Source: Thereva unica (lineage: Eukaryota; Arthropoda; Insecta; Diptera; Therevidae). Taken from it: a stretch of DNA of 64,000 bases. Of the stretch, positions 45,071 to 54,500 are shown in pieces. Position numbers and translations under genes: made by a program. Location: contig OX465283.1 in assembly GCA_949987705.1 (NCBI GenBank), forward strand, positions 166,609,850 through 166,673,849, read 5' to 3'. Within the stretch, counting starts at the first letter, position 1; each line of letters opens with the position of its first letter. A model generated the notes under the pieces. The model was not told the DNA's origin. It was given only the letters and a program-made list of their open reading frames with translations, and did not search any database.

Positions 45071-48000
45071 TTAATCGTCGTTGAAATATATCAGAAGGTG
45101 AGGAACAATTTTGGAAGTAGTTTTCATTGTAGAACACGTACAATTCCAATCGCAATACTCGTACCATCGATGACCCCTTTTCACAACAGCTGTGTAGTGT
45201 CCTACAAAGAGTCCCATTTCTTCTTCTGTCACAATTTGAGTTCGTGATCGTCTCGAATTTCGGAAAGCAATAACGCCAATCAGTCTCATTTTTGTCTCAG
45301 GTTTGATAGGGTTCAGCATTTCGGAAGGAAGGTCTTGCAGTTTTTTCTCTTCGACGTCAAATACCGTTGACGTATCTACGAAAACAAATGGCCCTGAAAT
45401 GGAACAACACATATAGTATAAACTTGTCAATAACAGTCTAAAAATTAGAATTCTTCTCACAGTAACTGACATGTCGATTCTCAGTGCAAAGTTTAAAAAT
45501 TGATAACTCAGTTCACATGGTAATAAAATAAAATTCTTACCCACTTCTTTTATGGCTGATTTTTGAACACCGTTGCAGGTGTTTTTAGAACAAGGATTAT
45601 TCGCCAAAAAACATTCTTCTGCCATCCTGGTTTGAGCATTTGGATCTACCAATACGCCCCTGTTGAATGCTTTTGCAAATATTTTTTTCGTTAATGGGGG
45701 ACAGCCTTTATTGCACGCAGTCACTTCAACGATGGGACAACAATTCTCAAGCACTTTTAGTATTCCCAAAATCTCTTTCGAACACACAAGTATGTGAGTG
45801 TTTAAGCTTTTTGAAGAAGTGTTCACCTCACAGATCTTCATCAAGATTCTAGCTCTCTCTTGATAGTCTATTTTTCCAGTAAGTGATTTCATTACGAAAT
45901 CAAAAAATGGGACATCTTCCTTGAATTGAGCAATCTGTGGAAACAATTCGTTGTAAAATCACCAATAATTACATACATTAAAATATATTCAAAATAAAAA
46001 TTACTTTATTTTTGATGTTTTCGTCATCAGAAGCACTTACTAAAAAAACTTGGAAAAATGAGTCGAAAGCGCAAGTATTTTGTAAAGAAATGCTTCTTCG
46101 GTCGAGTGTAACATGAGTCATCAAACTGCCATTTTTCAAAATTGGTACGTCTTTAAGTTTTCCAAAAGTCAAAGCTGATTTGACTTTGGCTTTGTTGTTT
46201 CCCAGATAAAATCCACTTGGACCATCCTTGTCGGTCAGGTTTCCCCAATTCTCTTTGGGGCGTGTGCTCAACATTAATGCAATGCTGTTACTTTCTTTGC
46301 AGACGTCGCATACTCTTGTCGATTTTTCGTCTAGTGGAGACGAACATGGTTCCACTGGATGGACTGGAGTTTGACATCCGACGCAAAGAAACTCGCCAGT
46401 CGGGTTGATGCCGTTTCGGCAAAATAAACAGACTGGATCACCAACTAATGATGGTTGAATGCTGTCGTCTTGCTCACCGACACATCTTTCTCTGTAAAAT
46501 AAATATAATAATAACAACGCAATTTCATTTTATCTGTTCACTTTCAGTGTTCTGAATAAAATTCAGAACATTTTTTTTATTTTTCTTACTTTTCAGTGCT
46601 CATTGAACCAAGCGAAGTTGAATTTGACGAGAAATTCAAACGATCCATCTGATTTTCAAAATCGATATCATTATTGTTCCTCAAGTCTGACACGAAACTA
46701 TAACAAAATTTGATTAGATAATTAATGTAATTTAATAATAATTTATCAAAGCTTGACCAGTTTAAATTTATTACTCACTTCATATCCGGTAAACAGCCCT
46801 TCGAACTTGAAAAAATGGTGTCGTTCGAATGAAACCCGTCAGATTCGAATGGTCTCAAACTTGCCTTTCGTTTTTGGTAGCAGGGGAAACAGACACGCTG
46901 ATTTTTATCATTTTTATCCATGTATGAACACGGCTCAACGGCATGAATTTTGTTGTTGCAAGTGATACATTTGTGATCCCCTGGTGGAAGATTTCCAACT
47001 GAACAAAGTACGCATTCCGATTCAGCTGGATTACGATTTTTTGGTACAGTTTTTGAGGCAGTTCTCAGGGCAGACTCCGATGCAGACTCTGGGGCAGTCT
47101 CTGGTGCAGACTCTGGTGGCGCCTTCGGTGTAGATTTCGGTGCGGATTTTGGTGCAGACTTCGGTGCAGACTTCGGTGTAGACTTCGATGCAGACTTGAG
47201 TCCAGTCTTCGGTGCAGACTCTAGGGCAGACTCTGGTGGCGCCTTCGGTGTAGATTTCGGTGCGGATTTTGGTGCAGACTTCGGTGCAGACTTCGGTGTT
47301 GACTTCGATGCAGACTTGAGTCCAGTCTTCGGTGCAGACTCTAGGGCAGACTCTGGTGGCGCCTTCGGTGTAGATTTCGGTGCGGATTTTGGTGCAGACT
47401 TCGGTGCAGACTTCGGTGTAGACTTCGATGCAGACTTGAGTCCAGTCTTCGGTGCAGACTCTAGGGCAGACTCTGGTGGCGCCTTCGGTGTAGATTTCTG
47501 TGCAGCTTTTGGTGCAGACTTCGATGCAGACTTGAGTCCAGTCTTCGGTGCAGACTCTGGTGCAGACTTTTTGTTTTTTTGTTTTTTACTGTCTGACTTG
47601 CGTCTGTTGTTGTGGCATGTAAAGCAGACTCGATGTATCTCGTCTTCCTTACTTTTAGGATATGAACAAGGTTCAATAGCATGCACTAGCTTCTTGCAAT
47701 AGTCACACTCATGATATCCTTCGGGATTTTCCCCTTTTAAGCAAAACTGGCAACCAGAGTGTGCAGACGAACTTGAAACTCCATCGGGCAACACAAGTGA
47801 AGAGTTTGGACTGGACATTTTATCAGTGTTGGAATCTTCCTCAGTTTGTACCTTATCATCCACCAACTTGATGTTTCCTTGAATGTAAGTGACGTGAACT
47901 TCAAGGAACTTATCCACGCGATGACGCTTCTTTTGTAACAGGACATTTTTTGTTTTATTGAATTCCCCTTCCGACCCAGCAGATGTGCCAGGAACCCGAA

Positions 48001-50148
48001 AAGGTCCAAGGCTGGCTCCAAGTGTCGCTGTATAAACGTTTCCCCATATACTGAACAACTTCAAGTCTTGTATGATTTTTCTCACCAACGGAGGAAAGTA
48101 TTGTGCGTTAGCCCGATCTCCTTTCTGCTTACATTCTGCGTCCGTCTTTAAATCCAGCGATTTTCCATACTCAAACCAAGTATCCTTGGTCTCATCATGA
48201 TCGCTCCCGTCTGTACTCGCGTCGCTCTCATTTCCGCTATCTTCATTACCAGAGCCATCTGATAATTCCTGGTGATTTTCACTGCCATCTAAATCTCTGC
48301 AAAATTCATCTTCCGATTCGTCATCTGATCCTTCTTTGGGGACAAAATCAAGTTCTTCTTCTGAAATAAAACACACGCACATTATCCATCAAACAATTTT
48401 TTGTCGAAATCATTTTAAATTTTTCCAATTGAAAAATATGCAATTAATTAGAAAATATAATATACCTGTTATCCATTTACGCAGCTCCATTTCATGTTTT
48501 GCGCAAGAAGTTAGTTCTCCAGTACGAAGTTTTCCTTCCTTTCTGCTTTTAGCAACAACAAAAATTGATTCCAACATTTTTTTCGCTTTTTCTGCAGAGC
48601 GGCACATGATCAGTTGTCCAATAACACCCATCCAAAAAATGTATACAGTTTTGTTTTTGATCCCACTTCCTCTTTTAAACAATCGTGCGTACGTTTGAAT
48701 AAAATGTGCCACGTCGTATCTAATATAACATGGAGGAATATCGCCATGCATAATTCTCCGAGCGTATTCTCGAATATTTTGATTCATACAAAATACTCTA
48801 GCCGCTGCGTTCATCAAAGCCGCACTACCGTCACAAACGACTTCTCTTGGACAAGGAGCACCAGACTTAATCCAAAGCTGTAGCCAAAGCTGAATATCAT
48901 CAGTGCGTTGACTAGTGGACAACATCTGACTAACACTGAATTGTTCTTGGTGGTTCATGACGATTTGATATAAAAATACATGTTTTTTGTCTATTTTCTG
49001 GCAAATTTTTGCAGTTGCATCGATTGAAATTTTTCGTGTCCCCGCAGCGAAGCATCTTTTTGCTACCAGTATCTGATGGTTCGTCCAATAGTGTACACCA
49101 AAAGGATCCGCAGTAATATGTCCGATAGTGTTTGGAAACACTTGTTTTAGCTCTTTGATGGCAAGGACTGGGTCAGGATTACGATAGGACGCTTGTAAGG
49201 CTCTATTTTTGATAACGTGCAAAGTTTTACTGTTAGGAAGTATGGGCGGCTCTGGATCACCTAGGCGCATCAACTCATTAGCTCTCCTTGCTCTATAAAC
49301 ATGGACATTTTCCTTTTCCAAATCCTCTCCAACCTTTTTTCGTTCCGTTTTTCTCACATATCCTTTACCACATTTATTCTTCTTATTACCACGAGTCACA
49401 TCACAATCAAAGTGAACGTCTGTAATACCATCACTTTTTAGTTTGGCTTTGAATGTGCTCCCACACCTACATGATCCTGTTGCAAAAATAATAATATAGG
49501 GCGTTAATATATATTTTCACATTTATTTTAAGATTATTAGTTGGACTTACCAAGCAAAGTTCCAGATTCACCATTTAATGATAAATAATGTTTTTTGAAA
49601 TTAATGCCACATCGATCATGAGTTTTATCCCAAATTTTTTGTCGAATAACTGTCTGCCAATCATACTTTTTAAACACAAGCCATGCTCGCTTAGTTTGGC
49701 GATTTCCTACTTGTCGCTTGTAACATACTTTGTGTGTTAAACTTTTAAAAGTTGTCCGATCCAAACTGAAACGAAATTTCAAAATATTGCCATCATCTCC
49801 AGACTTGTCCATGTCGTCCTGTGCTTGCGAACTGTCTAGAAAGCTCTCGTCAAAACTTGGTTCAGGTTCAAATTGTTCTTCAATTTCCAGTTCCTTTATT
49901 TTGTTAACGATTTTACAGACTCTGGTATATAAGGATGATAGTACCATGTCTGTTTCAAGTGCCTTTTGTAACGTACACCAAACAGGATCATCTTTAGGTG
50001 CAAGAAAACCGTTCGGGCGAATCAGAAAATCTTTTAACTTTATGCACTCATCGATTAATTTTTTGTCATCAAATTTAGACGGTCGCCCAGCACCATAAAC
50101 TTGAGTGCAAAAGCACAAGACAAAAAACACTTTCCACAAGATCAACAT
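45071..50148 (-). CDS. Transposase / PHD-like fingers / USP-like protease fusion, left copy
   Basis: Seven exons on the minus strand: 50,148-49,551; 49,476-48,466; 48,360-46,779; 46,697-46,590; 46,491-46,005; 45,934-45,541; 45,393-45,071. All junctions are GT-AG, joined in frame, for about 1,500 aa. It is the same protein as the right-arm copy except for three 40-residue Lys/Ser/Ala/Pro units in place of two. The USP-like Cys codon is 46,073-46,071 and the His codon 45,199-45,197. An alternative donor for exon 5 (46,040) would remove 12 residues. The ATG at 50,148 is the first in frame; upstream the frame stays open but without ATG. Transcription would start in or near the shared centre and run to the left tip, with AATAAA at 44,743-44,738. 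Both copies are open, so either could be active. Confidence 0.85.
47100..47580 (-). repeat. 120-bp coding minisatellite, three full units (left arm)
   Basis: A 120-bp period encodes 40 residues built from SAPK, STPK and SASK words plus one TGLK. There are three complete units and flanking partial ones. The extra unit relative to the right arm accounts for all of the 120-bp arm-length difference. One unit carries a private base change (gtt for gta near 47,300). Confidence 0.9.
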
Positions 50149-50269
50149 TATTACGAGTTCATTGTTCAAAGCAACAATATAAATAACAGAGAAACGATGT
50201 GTAACGTACTTTTCTGCAAAGAACTGAAATATTAATGACACGACCAACCCCGACTAAAAAATCCAGAAG

Positions 50270-50319
50270 GAACGTTCCCGATGGAACGTTTCTTTGGGAA
50301 TATTCCTTCGGGAACGTTC
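50270..50319 (-). promoter_or_regulatory. Heat-shock-element-like cluster, left gene
   Basis: Mirror of 51,350-51,399, lying about 120-170 bp upstream of the left ATG. Confidence 0.5.
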
Positions 50320-50430
50320 CATCGGGAAATTTGGCCCCGACCAATTAAACAAAATAAATCAAAAAAATTCGATAAGGAACGTTGCGTATATAAAAAAGCG
50401 ACTGTAATAATTGATCAAAATTGCAAAAAT

Positions 50431-51238
50431 ATTATACTTGTATATATCACTTTATACTTGTATATATCACTTGTATATTCTTACGCTTTATTAGACTTTC
50501 TTTTAAAAAAAATTACTTTCAGAAAATGTACATCAACCGGGCGCGGCCGACTTGCGAATGCGTGTACTTCTACTGCTGCTGCCTTTTTAAACGTGCACTA
50601 CCCTTATTTACTGCTCCAGACATGCATTTGCCCTTGAGACAATACATAATGCCAGTCCTTTGTCTAGTAACTAATTGCGCATTACTTTAATTGCGCATTC
50701 TACTTTTTTAGCTACCTCTCTGTAAACCCTGAGCTCTGGGTTCCATGCACTTGAGGGTAAAAATCTACCTACGCACTACTTTGGGATCTAAAAGGGTCAA
50801 CAATTATTTACTTCCTACCCTTTGGACATATAATCTACTAACTACGCATTATTTAATGTTATTTACATGATTTCTACAAATGCGTCATCTACTATACACT
50901 TTAACCGCTCGCAGCCACGGGAAGACCTTGTCTTAATTTTTCAGTGTTACCAGACCGGGCTTTCGTCTGGTGATTTTGATTTGACTTACTATAGCTTTTT
51001 ATTTCATTATCTTTGATAAGAGTCATTGACCATATAAGGGGTAACCGGGAGCAACACGACACACGACTGCACGGGCTGATAGTAAATAGTCGGTCTCGCA
51101 AAAAGAACACTGACTGCCACTAACCCCTGCTGGCAACAGTGGTTAAAATGCCCGAAATCTCGCTGACGTTTCGAGCATTAAGGGTTCGAATCCCTACTCC
51201 GGTAGCGCCCGGATTTTTTTTTAATTTTTTTTTATTAA
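50431..51238. other. Unique 808-bp spacer between the inverted arms
   Basis: This is the only part of the element present once. Left to right it has a twofold tandem of about 20 bp (atacttgtatatatcactt, 50,438-50,477), sequence without long ORFs, a small perfect hairpin (ACCAGAC and GTCTGGT at about 50,949-50,971), and a tRNA-like Pol III unit at 51,131-51,222. Both arm genes point away from it. Its uniqueness argues that the palindrome is not a sequencing foldback artefact. Confidence 0.8.
51124..51222 (+). ncRNA. Candidate tRNA-like Pol III transcript in the spacer
   Basis: An A-box-like TGGCAACAGTGG (51,131-51,142, one base longer than consensus) is followed by an exact B box GGTTCGAATCC (51,183-51,193) within a T-arm-like stem, then a run of nine T (51,214-51,222) suited to Pol III termination. 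Between the boxes, AATGCCCGAAA and TTTCGAGCATT form an 11-bp stem with one mismatch. No matching acceptor stem is seen, so it is a tRNA relic or SINE-like unit and not a functional tRNA. Confidence 0.4.
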
Positions 51239-51349
51239 ATTTTTGCAATTTTGATCAATTATTACAGTCGCTTTTTTATATACGCAACGTTCCTTATCGA
51301 ATTTTTTTGATTTATTTTGTTTAATTGGTCGGGGCCAAATTTCCCGATG

Positions 51350-51399
51350 GAACGTTCCCGAAGGAATATTCCCAAAGAAACGTTCCATCGGGAACGTTC
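51350..51399 (+). promoter_or_regulatory. Heat-shock-element-like cluster, right gene
   Basis: GAAcgTTCccGAA at 51,350-51,362 is a perfect three-unit HSE (nGAAnnTTCnnGAAn). It is followed by GAAtaTTC (51,364-51,371) and GAAcgTTC (51,392-51,399). The block also forms a 16-bp inverted repeat (TTCCCGATGGAACGTT at 51,341-51,356, AACGTTCCATCGGGAA at 51,379-51,394), so transposase binding is an alternative reading. It lies 122-171 bp upstream of the ATG. Confidence 0.5.
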
Positions 51400-51520
51400 C
51401 TTCTGGATTTTTTAGTCGGGGTTGGTCGTGTCATTAATATTTCAGTTCTTTGCAGAAAAGTACGTTACACATCGTTTCTCTGTTATTTATATTGTTGCTT
51501 TGAACAATGAACTCGTAATA

Positions 51521-54500
51521 ATGTTGATCTTGTGGAAAGTGTTTTTTGTCTTGTGCTTTTGCACTCAAGTTTATGGTGCTGGGCGACCGTCTAAATTTGA
51601 TGACAAAAAATTAATCGATGAGTGCATAAAGTTAAAAGATTTTCTGATTCGCCCGAACGGTTTTCTTGCACCTAAAGATGATCCTGTTTGGTGTACGTTA
51701 CAAAAGGCACTTGAAACAGACATGGTACTATCATCCTTATATACCAGAGTCTGTAAAATCGTTAACAAAATAAAGGAACTGGAAATTGAAGAACAATTTG
51801 AACCTGAACCAAGTTTTGACGAGAGCTTTCTAGACAGTTCGCAAGCACAGGACGACATGGACAAGTCTGGAGATGATGGCAATATTTTGAAATTTCGTTT
51901 CAGTTTGGATCGGACAACTTTTAAAAGTTTAACACACAAAGTATGTTACAAGCGACAAGTAGGAAATCGCCAAACTAAGCGAGCATGGCTTGTGTTTAAA
52001 AAGTATGATTGGCAGACAGTTATTCGACAAAAAATTTGGGATAAAACTCATGATCGATGTGGCATTAATTTCAAAAAACATTATTTATCATTAAATGGTG
52101 AATCTGGAACTTTGCTTGGTAAGTCCAACTAATAATCTTAAAATAAATGTGAAAATATATATTAACGCCCTATATTATTATTTTTGCAACAGGATCATGT
52201 AGGTGTGGGAGCACATTCAAAGCCAAACTAAAAAGTGATGGTATTACAGACGTTCACTTTGATTGTGATGTGACTCGTGGTAATAAGAAGAATAAATGTG
52301 GTAAAGGATATGTGAGAAAAACGGAACGAAAAAAGGTTGGAGAGGATTTGGAAAAGGAAAATGTCCATGTTTATAGAGCAAGGAGAGCTAATGAGTTGAT
52401 GCGCCTAGGTGATCCAGAGCCGCCCATACTTCCTAACAGTAAAACTTTGCACGTTATCAAAAATAGAGCCTTACAAGCGTCCTATCGTAATCCTGACCCA
52501 GTCCTTGCCATCAAAGAGCTAAAACAAGTGTTTCCAAACACTATCGGACATATTACTGCGGATCCTTTTGGTGTACACTATTGGACGAACCATCAGATAC
52601 TGGTAGCAAAAAGATGCTTCGCTGCGGGGACACGAAAAATTTCAATCGATGCAACTGCAAAAATTTGCCAGAAAATAGACAAAAAACATGTATTTTTATA
52701 TCAAATCGTCATGAACCACCAAGAACAATTCAGTGTTAGTCAGATGTTGTCCACTAGTCAACGCACTGATGATATTCAGCTTTGGCTACAGCTTTGGATT
52801 AAGTCTGGTGCTCCTTGTCCAAGAGAAGTCGTTTGTGACGGTAGTGCGGCTTTGATGAACGCAGCGGCTAGAGTATTTTGTATGAATCAAAATATTCGAG
52901 AATACGCTCGGAGAATTATGCATGGCGATATTCCTCCATGTTATATTAGATACGACGTGGCACATTTTATTCAAACGTACGCACGATTGTTTAAAAGAGG
53001 AAGTGGGATCAAAAACAAAACTGTATACATTTTTTGGATGGGTGTTATTGGACAACTGATCATGTGCCGCTCTGCAGAAAAAGCGAAAAAAATGTTGGAA
53101 TCAATTTTTGTTGTTGCTAAAAGCAGAAAGGAAGGAAAACTTCGTACTGGAGAACTAACTTCTTGCGCAAAACATGAAATGGAGCTGCGTAAATGGATAA
53201 CAGGTATATTATATTTTCTAATTAATTGCATATTTTTCAATTGGAAAAATTTAAAATGATTTCGACAAAAAATTGTTTGATGGATAATGTGCGTGTGTTT
53301 TATTTCAGAAGAAGAACTTGATTTTGTCCCCAAAGAAGGATCAGATGACGAATCGGAAGATGAATTTTGCAGAGATTTAGATGGCAGTGAAAATCACCAG
53401 GAATTATCAGATGGCTCTGGTAATGAAGATAGCGGAAATGAGAGCGACGCGAGTACAGACGGGAGCGATCATGATGAGACCAAGGATACTTGGTTTGAGT
53501 ATGGAAAATCGCTGGATTTAAAGACGGACGCAGAATGTAAGCAGAAAGGAGATCGGGCTAACGCACAATACTTTCCTCCGTTGGTGAGAAAAATCATACA
53601 AGACTTGAAGTTGTTCAGTATATGGGGAAACGTTTATACAGCGACACTTGGAGCCAGCCTTGGACCTTTTCGGGTTCCTGGCACATCTGCTGGGTCGGAA
53701 GGGGAATTCAATAAAACAAAAAATGTCCTGTTACAAAAGAAGCGTCATCGCGTGGATAAGTTCCTTGAAGTTCACGTCACTTACATTCAAGGAAACATCA
53801 AGTTGGTGGATGATAAGGTACAAACTGAGGAAGATTCCAACACTGATAAAATGTCCAGTCCAAACTCTTCACTTGTGTTGCCCGATGGAGTTTCAAGTTC
53901 GTCTGCACACTCTGGTTGCCAGTTTTGCTTAAAAGGGGAAAATCCCGAAGGATATCATGAGTGTGACTATTGCAAGAAGCTAGTGCATGCTATTGAACCT
54001 TGTTCATATCCTAAAAGTAAGGAAGACGAGATACATCGAGTCTGCTTTACATGCCACAACAACAGACGCAAGTCAGACAGTAAAAAACAAAAAAACAAAA
54101 AGTCTGCACCAGAGTCTGCACCGAAGACTGGACTCAAGTCTGCATCGAAGTCTGCACCAAAAGCTGCACAGAAATCTACACCGAAGGCGCCACCAGAGTC
54201 TGCCCTAGAGTCTGCACCGAAGACTGGACTCAAGTCTGCATCGAAGTCTACACCGAAGTCTGCACCGAAGTCTGCACCAAAATCCGCACCGAAATCTACA
54301 CCGAAGGCGCCACCAGAGTCTGCCCTAGAGTCTGCACCGAAGACTGGACTCAAGTCTGCATCGAAGTCTACACCGAAGTCTGCACCGAAGTCTGCACCAA
54401 AATCCGCACCGAAATCTACACCGAAGGCGCCACCAGAGTCTGCACCAGAGACTGCCCCAGAGTCTGCATCGGAGTCTGCCCTGAGAACTGCCTCAAAAAC

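Larger units (their letters stand above)
43834..50430 (-). repeat. Left inverted arm of the foldback MULE
   Basis: Mirror of 51,239-57,715. All paired coding blocks (for example 236, 329, 179 and 291 codons) have identical translations in both arms. The one difference found is an extra 120-bp unit in the left-arm repeat region. The match ends sharply at 50,430 (ttgcaaaaat), where the unique spacer begins. Confidence 0.93.

Noticed and set aside
45071..46073. Ulp1/C48 (SUMO protease-like) domain as in some plant MULEs
   Set aside because: The Cys box precedes the His box, the order of USP/C19 peptidases; Ulp1 has His, Asp, then Cys.
47100..47580. CRISPR-like repeat array
   Set aside because: The 120-bp units are directly adjacent, with no unique spacers, and encode an in-frame peptide repeat.
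47196..47702. 168-codon open frame opposite the left-arm repeat (Gly/Ala/Asp/Phe-rich)
   Set aside because: It is the antisense of the Lys/Ser/Ala/Pro repeat of the transposase. Its repetitive composition follows from that repeat.
48336..50098. Several antisense frames of 89-122 codons in the arms
   Set aside because: Each lies opposite a confirmed exon and lacks independent features.
51124..51222. Functional tRNA gene
   Set aside because: No 7-bp acceptor stem pairs with the sequence after the T arm, and the A box has an extra base. Kept only as a Pol III-like candidate.
51422..51520. Transposase start at the non-ATG codon at 51,422
   Set aside because: The codon is TTG. The first in-frame ATG is 51,521, although an unseen upstream exon remains possible.
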